Both the position numbers and the translations under genes were made by a program. From positions 1 through 64,000 of the forward strand of contig NZ_BMUE01000014.1 of assembly GCF_014650035.1 (NCBI RefSeq): 64,000 nt of DNA. Reading direction: 5' to 3'. The stretch's first letter is position 1. Every line of letters begins with the position of its first letter. The notes below the pieces were generated by a model, which saw nothing but the letters and a program-made list of their open reading frames with translations, was not told where the DNA came from and did no database searches. This DNA comes from Streptomyces lucensis JCM 4490 (GTDB lineage Bacteria > Actinomycetota > Actinomycetes > Streptomycetales > Streptomycetaceae). Shown here piece after piece: positions 43,599 to 52,196 of the stretch.

Positions 43599-44212
43599 CC
43601 ACGCTGCTCGTCATCGCCAAGGAACCGCGCCCGGGACGGGTCAAGACCCGGCTCACCCCGCCGTTCAGCCCGCGGGAGGCGGCGGAACTGGCCGAGGCGG
43701 CGCTGGCCGACACGCTGTGCGCCGTGGCGGCCGCGCCCGCGTCCCGGCGCGTGCTCGTCCTCGACGGTGCACCCGGGCCGTGGCTGCCGCCGGGCTTCGA
43801 GGTGCTGCCGCAGTGCGGGGGCGGGCTGGACGAGCGGCTGGCGGACGCCTTCGCGCACTGCCGCGGTCCCGCCCTCCTCATCGGCATGGACACCCCGCAG
43901 GTGACGCCCGACCTCCTCACCGTCGACCTCGCGGACTCCGAAGCGTGCCTCGGCCCGGCGGAGGACGGCGGGTTCTGGGCCCTGGGGCTGGCCGAGGCCG
44001 ACCCGGCGCTGCTGCTGGGCGTTCCCATGTCGACCCCCCTGACCGGGGCCGTGCAGCGGGAGCGGCTGGTCGCCGCCGGGCTGCGGGTACGGGACCTGCC
44101 CCGGCTGCGGGACGTGGACGTGGCGGCCGACGCCCGTGCCGTGGCCGCTCTCGCCCCGCACAGCCGGTTCGCCGCGCGCCTCGCGCGCTGCGCGCCGGCC
44201 GCCGGGCGATGA
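43595..44212 (+). CDS. DUF2064 / TIGR04282-type glycosyltransferase-like protein
   Basis: This 205-aa protein has the family start LLVIAKEPRPGRVKTRLTPP, then GPALLIGMDTPQVTPDLL and GPAEDGGFWALGL, a nucleotidyl/GT-A-like fold found next to GT2 enzymes. The activity is not established for most members. It overlaps both the GT2 and the methyltransferase genes by a few bases, so the three form a coupled operon. Confidence 0.9.
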   Translation: MTTLLVIAKEPRPGRVKTRLTPPFSPREAAELAEAALADTLCAVAAAPASRRVLVLDGAPGPWLPPGFEVLPQCGGGLDERLADAFAHCRGPALLIGMDTPQVTPDLLTVDLADSEACLGPAEDGGFWALGLAEADPALLLGVPMSTPLTGAVQRERLVAAGLRVRDLPRLRDVDVAADARAVAALAPHSRFAARLARCAPAAGR

Positions 44213-45012
44213 GCAGCCCGCCCGCCGCCCGCCTGGCCTGGGCGGCCGCCGACCCGTACGCGACCGCACTGCGCAGCGGCCGGGGCCCGCTGTTCCTGCG
44301 CCGCACGGACGGCTGGCTGCTGCCGCTGGAGGTGGAGCGCTGGTGCGCCCGGGCGGACGCGGTGGACCGGCAGGTCCTGGACCGCTGCGAGGGCGCAGTC
44401 CTGGACGTCGGCTGCGGGCCGGGTCGGCTGGTGGCGGAGCTGGCCGCCCGGGGCCGTACCGTGCTGGGCGTCGACGTCAGCGACGCCGCCGTGGAGCACA
44501 CCGCGCGGCGCCTCGGGTCCGCCTCGATGCGGCGGGCACGGGAGGCCGGGGGCGGGCAGGCGCTGCGCCGCTCCGTCTTCGACCCGCTGCCGGGCGAGGG
44601 ACGCTGGGACACCGTCCTGCTGATGGACGGCAACGTCGGCATAGGCGGCGATCCGGCCGTCCTGCTGGAGCGGGTGGCCGGGCTGCTGCGCCCCGGCGGT
44701 CTGCTGATCGCCGAGACCGCCGGGGCCGACGTCGACGAACGCGCCCGGGTCCAGGTGGTCGACGTCGTCGGCGCCTTCGGGGCCGGCGGTGACCCGTTCC
44801 TCTGGGCGCGCCTCGGCACTCCGGCCCTGGTGCGGTACGCGCGCGGGGCCGGTCTGCGGGCCGTGGGTCAGTGGGAGGCCGGCGGGCGGTGTTTCGCCGC
44901 CCTGCGCACCCGCAGCGCCAGCAGCAGCGCCGAGCCGCCGAAGAGTACGGCGGTGATCAGCAGCCAGCGGGCGAGGAAGCCGTCCGGGGACAGTCCGGTG
45001 GCCGACCGGTAA
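44209..45012 (+). CDS. Class I SAM-dependent methyltransferase
   Basis: This 267-aa protein has motif I VLDVGCGPGRL and VLGVDVSDAAVEHTARR, with LLRPGGLLIAET as motif III. The fold ends at about residue 235 (GGRCFAALRTR). The last 30 residues are Ser/Pro-rich and lie opposite the end of the convergent membrane protein gene, an overlap of 145 bp, so the real stop may be a later accident of drift. It is coupled by ATGA to the preceding gene. The substrate is unknown, perhaps a lipid or sugar of the same pathway. Confidence 0.88.
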   Translation: MSSPPAARLAWAAADPYATALRSGRGPLFLRRTDGWLLPLEVERWCARADAVDRQVLDRCEGAVLDVGCGPGRLVAELAARGRTVLGVDVSDAAVEHTARRLGSASMRRAREAGGGQALRRSVFDPLPGEGRWDTVLLMDGNVGIGGDPAVLLERVAGLLRPGGLLIAETAGADVDERARVQVVDVVGAFGAGGDPFLWARLGTPALVRYARGAGLRAVGQWEAGGRCFAALRTRSASSSAEPPKSTAVISSQRARKPSGDSPVADR

Positions 45013-45329
45013 CGCCGGCCGGCCATGCCGCTGATCAGCGGGAACCAGACCAGCAGGAGCAGCCCGGACAGCGCGGCGGGCACCCGGGCGTACGGCGCCC
45101 AGTCACGCCGCCCGGCCGCCCCCAGCCCGTGGGTCACCGCCCGGTCCGCCACCGAGTACAGCGGCAGCAGCACGAGATCGTGCAGCAGCGCGGCGCCCAC
45201 GATCCACAGCGCGACCCCGAACCAGTCGCCGGCGAACAGCCGTACGCCCGCGTACGCGGCGAGTGCGAAGGAGCAGCCGAGCAGCAGCAGGTGGAGCGGA
45301 CTGCCGAGGGGAGGAGGGCGGCGTCGCAT
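44868..45329 (-). CDS. Four-span membrane protein coupled to a molybdopterin oxidoreductase
   Basis: This 153-aa protein has about four hydrophobic spans (LLLLGCSFALAAYAGV, VALWIVGAALLHDLVLLPLY, LSGLLLLVWFPL, WLLITAVLFGGSALLLALRV). Its ATG overlaps the TGA of the preceding molybdopterin oxidoreductase gene (TGATG), so it is translated with it. It may be a membrane partner for electron transfer, although no heme-binding His pairs are clear. It overlaps the end of the convergent methyltransferase gene by 145 bp. Confidence 0.8.
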   Translation of the reverse strand: MRRRPPPLGSPLHLLLLGCSFALAAYAGVRLFAGDWFGVALWIVGAALLHDLVLLPLYSVADRAVTHGLGAAGRRDWAPYARVPAALSGLLLLVWFPLISGMAGRRYRSATGLSPDGFLARWLLITAVLFGGSALLLALRVRRAAKHRPPASH

Positions 45330-46597
45330 CACAGGTCTCCGAAGGTCAGCCGGGACACCCACTTGGTGTTGAGCACGCCCGGTGCGGCGGGCACGATGAT
45401 CCGTGCCGGGTAGCCGTGGTCGGGGGACAGGCCCTCGCCGTTGACCTGGAACGCGAGCAGGGAGCGCGGGTCGGCCACCTGGTTGGCGCGCAGGGCCGCG
45501 TGCCGGAACGCGCCGTGCCGTTGCAGGGACTCGACGAACAGGTCGGGCGGGGCACCGTCGTACCCGGCGAGCGCGGCGAGGTCGCGCAGCCGCACCCCGC
45601 GCCACCACTGGTCGGCGGTGGACCAGCCCTCCACGCAGGCGATGGGCAGGGACGCGCTGTGCTGCGGCAGCCGGAGCAGCTCGGCCCTGCTGAGCCGGAC
45701 GGCGCCGGTGCGGCCGGTGACGACGAGGCGCCAGGCGTCCTCGTGGGTGTCGGCCGCCGTGATACCGGCGTATCCGGCCGTCTTGTTGATCTGGAAGCCG
45801 TTCGGGCCGCCGCCCGGGTCGGCGGTGCCGTGGGGTGCGAGCAGGGCCGTGCGGCGGAAGGGCCCGCCCAGGCTCTGCCCGACCGTGGTCACCAGCAGCA
45901 GCAGCGAGGCGCCCCCGACCTGCCCCAGCGGGCCGCGCCGGGAGACCGTCGGCGGATCGGGCCGTGGTGCGACCAGCGTGCCGGCGTCCGCGGCGGCGGG
46001 ACGCTCCGCCGTCCCCGCCCTCCCCGCCGTCCGCCGCCGCACGGTGCGCACGGCGGCCGGAGCCTTCAGCGCCGCGTGCGCCACGAACGCGGCGAAGAAC
46101 ACCCACGCGCCGTAGAAGTGCAGGGGGTAGAAGGAGCCGGGGAAGACGTAGTCCAGCTGCACGTTGAGCACGCCGGTGGTGAACTCGAACAGCCCGCCCC
46201 CGACCAGCAGCACCAGTGACACGCGCTCCAGCGCGTGCGCGACGGAGCGGGCCGGCGGCAGCTCGAACAGTCTGGGCACCACCGACCAGAGTTTGGCCAG
46301 CAGGACGGGGATCAGGGTGATGCCGAGCGTGACGTGCGTGCCCTGGGTGAGCCGGTAGAGCCACACCGGGTCGGTCGGCCAGGCGAAGAGGTAGAAGCCG
46401 AGGAGCCCCTTGTCCGGTGTCTGGTCGTTCACCGGGGACAGGCCCGGGTTGTAGGCGGCGTAGGACACCAGGCCGGTCACGAACAGCACGGTGATGCCGG
46501 TGAGCAGGACGAGGCCGAGTACCGAGGTGAGCCACGGTCCGCGCAGGGGGCTGCGCCAGAAGCCGGGCGACGTGGGGAGCCGGGGGTGGTCGCGCAT
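45329..46597 (-). CDS. Membrane cytochrome-like/sulfite-oxidase-type molybdopterin oxidoreductase
   Basis: This 422-aa protein has an N-terminal half with four membrane spans and spaced His residues (LTQGTHVTLG, LHFYGAWVFFAAFVAHAAL), like cytochrome b561-type proteins. The C-terminal half is an Oxidored_molyb domain in which IACVEGWS gives the Cys ligand of the molybdenum and GYPARIIVPA is conserved. It resembles a fusion of MsrQ-like and MsrP-like parts. The ATG at 46597 has TACGGT exactly 6 nt upstream (leaderless); ATG 46645 is an in-frame alternative without a signal. It could repair or oxidise envelope molecules. Confidence 0.88.
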   Translation of the reverse strand: MRDHPRLPTSPGFWRSPLRGPWLTSVLGLVLLTGITVLFVTGLVSYAAYNPGLSPVNDQTPDKGLLGFYLFAWPTDPVWLYRLTQGTHVTLGITLIPVLLAKLWSVVPRLFELPPARSVAHALERVSLVLLVGGGLFEFTTGVLNVQLDYVFPGSFYPLHFYGAWVFFAAFVAHAALKAPAAVRTVRRRTAGRAGTAERPAAADAGTLVAPRPDPPTVSRRGPLGQVGGASLLLLVTTVGQSLGGPFRRTALLAPHGTADPGGGPNGFQINKTAGYAGITAADTHEDAWRLVVTGRTGAVRLSRAELLRLPQHSASLPIACVEGWSTADQWWRGVRLRDLAALAGYDGAPPDLFVESLQRHGAFRHAALRANQVADPRSLLAFQVNGEGLSPDHGYPARIIVPAAPGVLNTKWVSRLTFGDL

Positions 46598-46710
46598 GTT
46601 CCGACCGTAGGCCGGGGGACCCCCGGAAGGGCGCGTGCCGCTCATGACGAAACGCTGACGTCCGGCCCCGGCCCGCGGTCCGTCGCCGCCGGCCCGCCTA
46701 GCGTGTGGCC
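46598..46710. promoter_or_regulatory. Divergent leaderless promoter pair
   Basis: Leftward TACGGT (46604-46609) lies 6 nt before ATG 46597. Rightward TAGCGT (46699-46704) lies 6 nt before GTG 46711. Confidence 0.6.
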
Positions 46711-48075
46711 GTGACCCGACTCTGCCGCCGTGACCTGTACGCCGCCGGTGCCGCCGCCCTCCTCGTGACGGTGGCCGTACTCGTCGGCCGCCGCATCCAG
46801 GACACCCGCCACACGCTGTTCGTGCACTGGCCGCCGGTGCTGGCCGAGTGGGATCCGCATGTCGGCCCCGGCACCCCGGCCGCCCTGGCCGTGGCGGTGG
46901 CCACGGTGGCCTGGGGTCCCGCCCTGGCGGACCGCCTCCGGTGGCGGACGCTGCTCGCGTCCGCCTGGGCGGTCGCCGTGGCGTGGATCGTCTCCCTCGC
47001 GCTGGTCGACGGCTGGCAGCGGGGCCTCGCGGGCCGGCTCACCACCCGGAACGAGTACCTGCGCGTCATCGGCCGCTTCCACGACATCCCGGCCGCCCTG
47101 CGCGACTTCGACCACCACATCCTCATCGGCTCGCCCGGCCACTGGCCCGCGCACGTCGCCGGCCACCCCCCGGCGGCCACGCTGACCTTCGTCCTGCTCG
47201 ACCGGATGGGGCTGCGGGGCGGCGGCTGGGCCGGGATGTGGTGCGTCGTCGCCGGCGCGACGGGATGTGTGGCCGTGCTGGTCGCGATCCGGCTCCTCGC
47301 CGCGGAGGCCCTCGCGCGGCGGGCCGCGCCGTTCCTGGTGCTGGCGCCCGCCGCCGTGTGGCAGGGCGCGTCCGCCGACGCCTACTTCGCGGCGGTCGCC
47401 GCGTGGGCCGTGGCCCTGCTCGCCCTCGCGCTCACCCGCCGGTCCCCGTGGTGGGCGGCCGGCTCCGGGCTCCTGTTCGGCCTGACCTGCTACCTCTCCT
47501 ACGGCCTCACGCTGTTCGCGCTGCCCGGAGCCGCGGTGCTCGTCCTCGGCCGGCGCGAGCTACGGGAGCGGCCCCTGGTGCTGCTGCCGCTGCTCGCCGG
47601 ACTGGCCGTCGTGCCCACGCTGTCGGCCCTCGCCGGCTTCGACTGGTGGGAGGCCTACCGCCTGCTCGTCACCCGGTACTACCAGGGCGTGGGCGGCACC
47701 CGCCCCTACGGTTACTGGGTGTGGGCCAACCTCGCGTGCACGGTGCTCATCACCGGCCTGGCCACGGCGGCCGGTCTGCGGCGGGCGGCGGGCGAACTGC
47801 TCCGCCGGCGCGTGGCCCGTGAGCCGGACCCGGGCGGGCCGGCCGGCGGGTCGGCGGCACGCGTCCGCCTGGCGGTCCTCGTGTGGACCGCCCTGCTGGC
47901 CCTGCTCGTCGCCGACGTGTCCGGGATGAGCAAGGCGGAGACGGAACGCATCTGGCTGCCGTTCGCCCTGTGGCTGCTGCCGGCCTGCGCGCTGCTCCCC
48001 CACCGCCGCGTCTGGCTCGCCGCGCAGGCGGTGCTCGCGCTGCTGCTCAACCATCTGCTGCTGACCGGCTGGTGA
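46711..48075 (+). CDS. Polytopic membrane glycosyltransferase-like protein (GT-C type)
   Basis: This 454-aa protein has about ten membrane spans. A large first extracellular loop contains GSPGHWPAHVAGHPPAATLTF, with the His/Pro-rich pattern of GT-C mannosyl- or arabinosyltransferases. The start is set at GTG 46711, 6 nt after a leaderless -10 TAGCGT; a GTG at 46705 touches that hexamer and is unlikely. Such enzymes use polyprenyl-phosphate sugars, which a GT2 enzyme like the one at 42882 could supply. No signal or other domain is present. It converges on the sigma-CAP gene with a hairpin between. Confidence 0.85.
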   Translation: MTRLCRRDLYAAGAAALLVTVAVLVGRRIQDTRHTLFVHWPPVLAEWDPHVGPGTPAALAVAVATVAWGPALADRLRWRTLLASAWAVAVAWIVSLALVDGWQRGLAGRLTTRNEYLRVIGRFHDIPAALRDFDHHILIGSPGHWPAHVAGHPPAATLTFVLLDRMGLRGGGWAGMWCVVAGATGCVAVLVAIRLLAAEALARRAAPFLVLAPAAVWQGASADAYFAAVAAWAVALLALALTRRSPWWAAGSGLLFGLTCYLSYGLTLFALPGAAVLVLGRRELRERPLVLLPLLAGLAVVPTLSALAGFDWWEAYRLLVTRYYQGVGGTRPYGYWVWANLACTVLITGLATAAGLRRAAGELLRRRVAREPDPGGPAGGSAARVRLAVLVWTALLALLVADVSGMSKAETERIWLPFALWLLPACALLPHRRVWLAAQAVLALLLNHLLLTGW

Positions 48076-48076
48076 C

Positions 48077-48115
48077 GGAGCGCGACGCACCGGCCGTGGG
48101 CCCGAGCCGCGCTCC
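48077..48115. terminator. Bidirectional terminator hairpin
   Basis: GGAGCGCG (48077-48084) pairs with CGCGCTCC (48108-48115). Outer TGAC/GTCA can extend it. It lies between convergent genes only 45 bp apart. Confidence 0.6.
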
Positions 48116-48120
48116 CCCCG

Positions 48121-49758
48121 TCACAGCCTGGCGCCGAAGTCCTGCGTCCACCAGGGGCCGCCGGTGCCCTTGTGGACGCCCACGCCGATGTCCTTGAAGG
48201 AGCAGTTGAGTATGTTCGCCCGGTGTCCGGGGCTGTTCATCCAGGAGTTCATCACGTCCTGGGCGGTCTGCTGGCCCTGCGCGATGTTCTCCCCTTCCGT
48301 GGACCAGCGGTAGCCCGTCGCGGTGATGCGCTGACCCGGGTCGGCGCCGTCCGGGTTGGTGTGGTCGAAGAAGCCGCGCGCGGCCATGTCGTCGGAGTGG
48401 CTCTGCGCCGCCTTCTGCAGCTGCGGGTCCGCGGTGAGCGGACCGCATCCGGCCGTCGCCCGTTCCCTGTTCACCAGCGCCACCACCTGTCCGACGGTGT
48501 CCGAGGGGGCGGGCTGCGTCCGTGGGGTGCCGGCCGGGGCCGGGGCCTGCGGCGTGGAGCGCCGGGGAGCCGGCGTGCTCTTCTTCGCCGGGCTCGGGGT
48601 CTTCGAAGCGGTCGTCCTTTTCTTCTTCTTGGGCTTCGAGGGGGACGGCGAGGCGGTCGGCCGAGCCGACCGCGACGTCTCGGCGGCGCTGGGTGCCGAG
48701 AGGTCCACGACGGGCGCGTCCGATCGCTCGGCGGCCGCGGTCCCGCTGCCGCTCCCGGACTCCGTGCCGAAGTACCAGAGGCCGCCCCCGACGACACAGG
48801 CCGCGACGACGGCGCCGGCGACGGCCCGCCGCCGGACGCGCCGCAGCCGGCGGGACTCGCCGCGGGAGGCGGTCCGGCCCCGCGCGGCACGCCGGCCGGT
48901 GCGCGGGGCCGGCCCGGTCCCGGAGGTGTCGATCCGGGTCGCGGAACCGGCCGGGGCCATCGGGCCGGAGGCGGAGCGCACGCCCTCGAGCAGCGCCGGC
49001 GCGGCCGCGACCAGCGCCAGACCGGCCAGCAGCCCCTCCGCGGGCATCAGCCCGCTCCACAGTCCGGAGCAGCGGGCGCAGCCGCGGGCGTGCCGGGCTA
49101 TTCGCTTGCGCCACAGCGCCGAGGGTATGCCGTCCCAGGAGGCCAGCACGGCGCGGAGCTCCTCGCACGACGGCCGCGCGTCGAGCGCCCGCACCACCAC
49201 GCGGGCCGCCTCCAGCTGGGCCTTCATCCGCTGCACCCGGACCGCCGTGTGCTGGGGCGACAGGTCCAGGGCGGCGGCGACCTCGGCCCGGGTCAGTTCG
49301 CCGGCGCACTCCAGCCACCACAGCGACAGCAGGCCCCGGTCGTCCGGCTCCAGCCAGCGGGTCGCGCGCGCCGTCTCCTGGCGCTGCCCGGACAGCTGCA
49401 GCTGCACCACCGTCAGGTCGACGAAGTCGGCTCCCGGATCGGCCAGGTCCCCGGCCTCCTCGACCGCGCCCGGGGCGGAGCTGCGGGCCTGCCAGTGGGC
49501 GCGGACCTGGTTCATCGCGATCGCCACCAGCCAGGAGCGGAAGCGCTCGGGAGACCGCAGGCCGCCCAGCCCGTCCAGAGCGCGCAGCATGGTCTCCTGC
49601 ACGACGTCGTCCACGTCCACCGAGCCGTTCAGGGCCCGCCCCACGATGTTGTAGACCAGCGGAAGGTACGCGCTGACCAGGGCGTCCTGAGCCTGCGCGT
49701 CCCCCTCTCGGGCAGCGGTCACCAGTGCCGCCGTCTCCGCCGCGTGCTGTGTGCTCAT
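48121..49758 (-). CDS. ECF sigma factor fused to a membrane span and an extracellular CAP/SCP domain
   Basis: This 545-aa protein has its ATG after GGACAGGAAG. Residues 10-90 match sigma region 2 (YLPLVYNIVGRAL, VDDVVQETMLRAL, RFRSWLVAIAMNQVRAHW). Residues 135-190 match region 4 (LTRAEVAAALDLSPQHTAV). Residues 195-245 resemble a zinc-finger anti-sigma segment with HARGCARC (223-230). An Arg-rich stretch leads to a membrane span at about 311-330, then a Ser/Pro/Lys linker of about 90 residues. From about 422 to the end is a CAP (PR-1/SCP) domain with HSDDMAARGFFDHTNPDG, GENIAQG and SPGHRANILN. The sigma part would face the cytoplasm and the CAP part the outside. The full chain is one uninterrupted frame. 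Confidence 0.92.
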   Translation of the reverse strand: MSTQHAAETAALVTAAREGDAQAQDALVSAYLPLVYNIVGRALNGSVDVDDVVQETMLRALDGLGGLRSPERFRSWLVAIAMNQVRAHWQARSSAPGAVEEAGDLADPGADFVDLTVVQLQLSGQRQETARATRWLEPDDRGLLSLWWLECAGELTRAEVAAALDLSPQHTAVRVQRMKAQLEAARVVVRALDARPSCEELRAVLASWDGIPSALWRKRIARHARGCARCSGLWSGLMPAEGLLAGLALVAAAPALLEGVRSASGPMAPAGSATRIDTSGTGPAPRTGRRAARGRTASRGESRRLRRVRRRAVAGAVVAACVVGGGLWYFGTESGSGSGTAAAERSDAPVVDLSAPSAAETSRSARPTASPSPSKPKKKKRTTASKTPSPAKKSTPAPRRSTPQAPAPAGTPRTQPAPSDTVGQVVALVNRERATAGCGPLTADPQLQKAAQSHSDDMAARGFFDHTNPDGADPGQRITATGYRWSTEGENIAQGQQTAQDVMNSWMNSPGHRANILNCSFKDIGVGVHKGTGGPWWTQDFGARL

Positions 49759-49951
49759 CAAATGCTTCCTGTCCTCGACGCCGAACGATTGTGTCCGATG
49801 CCTGGGAGACCGCTCGGGGCGCCTCGGATAACACTTGTTGCGAAAACCGTCACCCGGTGGGCCGGGAACAGGTGAGGTCACCGGCCGGCGGGTGCCCGCC
49901 GGCCGGAGCGGCGCGGACCGCGTCGTGGCGTGCGCCGGCCGAGATCCGCGG

Positions 49952-52135
49952 TCAGTGGTGGGCCGGTCTGGGTGCGGGGCGGGTCCCGGTCGCGGGGGCG
50001 GCGTGCGCGATCCGGGTCAGGTCGTCCAGCAGGGAGTCCAGCCAGGACACGGCCGCGTAGTACAGCCGTGGGGCGCCGGGCGGCTGTGCGGCGCGGGCCG
50101 GGCCGGTCAGCGGCAGCGGCGGGGCCGGGGTGTCGTCCGCCGGGTCCAGCGCCGCCGGCACCAGCAGCAGCCGGCCGGCGACCCGCTCCCCCAGCTCGCG
50201 GAGCGGCTCGGCCGCCGACGCGTCCAGTGCGGCGGACGGCGGCTCCAGCAGCCGGTCGGATCCCCACAGCGTGTGGTGGCCTGCGATGAGCGCGGCCTGC
50301 CAGTCCACGCCGGCCGGCACCGGTGTGCGGCTCCTGCCGCCGAAGGGCGCCGGCTCGCTCTGGTACTGCGCGTACGCCGACTCGGCGAGGACGACCGCGT
50401 GCTGCAGCGACCGGTGCCGCGAACCGCCCGGGGGAGCGCCCGCCCCGGTGCCGGCCGCCACCGAGGCCGCGGTGGCCACCACGGTCTCGGCCGCCCTGCG
50501 CAGCAGTTCCGCCCCGGCGTGGGCCAGTTCGGCGTGCGCCCCGCGGGGCCAGGCCAGCAGCCCGAAGACGGCGCCGATCGCGCTGCCGATCAGCACGTCG
50601 AGCATCCTGACCTCCGCCAGCCGCCACGTCGGCGGCGCCAGCTGGGCGAAGACCAGTGCCACGAGCACGGTGAACAGGCCCTGCGCCCAGCCGACGCCGC
50701 GCACCGGTCCCACCGTGAAGGTGAACAGCATCCACACCGGCAGCACGGCGGCGTACACGGCGGTGTCGGTCCCCACCAGGGTCAGGGTCCCGGCGGTGAC
50801 CAGGGCTCCGGCCAGCGTGCCCGTGAGCGCCAGGCGGATGGTGCTCCAGGTCGCGTCCATGGTGGTCCGGGTGAGGGTGAGCGTCGCCAGCATGGCCCAG
50901 AATCCGTGCGGCAGTGTGTCCACGCCGGCCACGAGCCGGGCCGCCGTCAGGGCCAGGGCGATGCGCACCGCGTTCTGGAAGAACACCGACCGCCGTCCGG
51001 CGTTTCCGTGCGCCCGGTGCCACCACAGGAGCGGGGCCCGTGTGGTGGCGTACCAGAAGCGGCCCGGCGGCAACTCGACCCGGGCGTGCCGGCCCCGGAC
51101 CGCGAGGTCGGCCGCGGCGCCCATGGCCAGGGCGGCGTCGGCGATCTCCAGCACGGCGGCGTCGCGGCGCAGAACGGCGGGCGGGAAGCCGGCCGGCGGG
51201 CCGCCGCCGTCAGCGGGGGCGGTGCCCGCCGACGACGCCGACAGCCGGGCGCGGGCCGCGACCAGGTCGGCGTACGCCGCCGACGGCGACGGGCCGGTCC
51301 GCAGGCAGGCCGCGGTCGCCGTGGCCAGGCGTGCCACCGCGTGCAGCACGGCGGTCACGGCGGGCCCCGAAGGCTCTCCCGGCACGGCGGGCGGCCGCTC
51401 CAGCCTGTTGAGCAGGGTGCGGGTGGCGAGGCCGGTGTGGGAGAGGGCGCGGTCGTGCACCCCCGGCCCGGCCGGGCGGTCGGCCTCGGGCACGTTCAGC
51501 GGCCGCAGCGCCTGGCCGGCCGCCCGGGCCGCCCGGACGTCGGTGGCGGGCAGTTCGTACGGGGGTGCGGCGAGGAGGGGTGCGCAGTGCGCGGCTGTGC
51601 GGGCCGCCCGCGCGGCCCGCTCCGGGTACGACATGGGCCGGGGCTCGGAGAGGATCAGCGCCTCGGCGGCGGCGAGCAGAGCCAGTCCGGCGGTGGCGCC
51701 GATCAGCCGGTCGCCGAGCGAGCCGGGATCGTACGGGGGAAACGACGGCAGGATGTACAGGAGTTGCAGACCCGGTGCCGCGCCGGCCGGACGGGGGCCG
51801 CCGACGGCGCTGAAGGCCAGGGTGAAGCCGACGACCAGCATGCCGGCGACCGCGCTCCACGTGCGCACCGACAGGTAGGTGCCCACGACCACCAGCACCC
51901 AGCACACCGGCAGCACACGCGACACCACCGCGGCGCGCTGCGGCCCGGTGCCGGGGATCCGGGAGAGTCCGCCGAGCGCCACCGTGGAGAAGAGGGCGTA
52001 GGTCGCGGCGACGCGGTTGTCCAGGCCGTAGCGGAAGAGGTAGAAGACGGCCGCGGCGACCAGCGTCACGCGTACCGCCCGGCGGCCCGCGGCGGCGTAG
52101 GCCGCGGGTATCCGGCCGGCCGGGACACCCCACAC
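49952..52135 (-). CDS. FUSC family integral membrane protein (aromatic acid exporter-like)
   Basis: This protein is about 727 aa. It has two clusters of membrane spans, near the N-terminus (VTLVAAAVFYLFRYGLDNRV, VLVVVGTYL, LIGATAGLALLAAAEAL) and after a central cytoplasmic region (ALTGTLAGALVTAG, VYAAVLPVWMLFTFTVG, GLFTVLVALVFAQL, IGSAIGAVFGLLAWP). The two-repeat layout with a cytoplasmic middle is that of FUSC/YccS-like proteins, some of which export aromatic acids. The GTG at 52135 has GATTCT 6 nt upstream (leaderless); GTG 52153 is the other option. The next gene on the strand ends 44 bp upstream. Confidence 0.88.
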   Translation of the reverse strand: MWGVPAGRIPAAYAAAGRRAVRVTLVAAAVFYLFRYGLDNRVAATYALFSTVALGGLSRIPGTGPQRAAVVSRVLPVCWVLVVVGTYLSVRTWSAVAGMLVVGFTLAFSAVGGPRPAGAAPGLQLLYILPSFPPYDPGSLGDRLIGATAGLALLAAAEALILSEPRPMSYPERAARAARTAAHCAPLLAAPPYELPATDVRAARAAGQALRPLNVPEADRPAGPGVHDRALSHTGLATRTLLNRLERPPAVPGEPSGPAVTAVLHAVARLATATAACLRTGPSPSAAYADLVAARARLSASSAGTAPADGGGPPAGFPPAVLRRDAAVLEIADAALAMGAAADLAVRGRHARVELPPGRFWYATTRAPLLWWHRAHGNAGRRSVFFQNAVRIALALTAARLVAGVDTLPHGFWAMLATLTLTRTTMDATWSTIRLALTGTLAGALVTAGTLTLVGTDTAVYAAVLPVWMLFTFTVGPVRGVGWAQGLFTVLVALVFAQLAPPTWRLAEVRMLDVLIGSAIGAVFGLLAWPRGAHAELAHAGAELLRRAAETVVATAASVAAGTGAGAPPGGSRHRSLQHAVVLAESAYAQYQSEPAPFGGRSRTPVPAGVDWQAALIAGHHTLWGSDRLLEPPSAALDASAAEPLRELGERVAGRLLLVPAALDPADDTPAPPLPLTGPARAAQPPGAPRLYYAAVSWLDSLLDDLTRIAHAAPATGTRPAPRPAHH

Positions 52136-52147
52136 CCCTACAGAATC
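52136..52147 (-). promoter_or_regulatory. Leaderless -10 element of the FUSC gene
   Basis: GATTCT followed by 6 nt and GTG 52135. It is weaker than the TAGCGT examples. Confidence 0.45.
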
Positions 52148-52196
52148 GCCCACCCGGGCACGCTCGGCACCTCGCCGCCGGACGTCCGGCGGGCGT

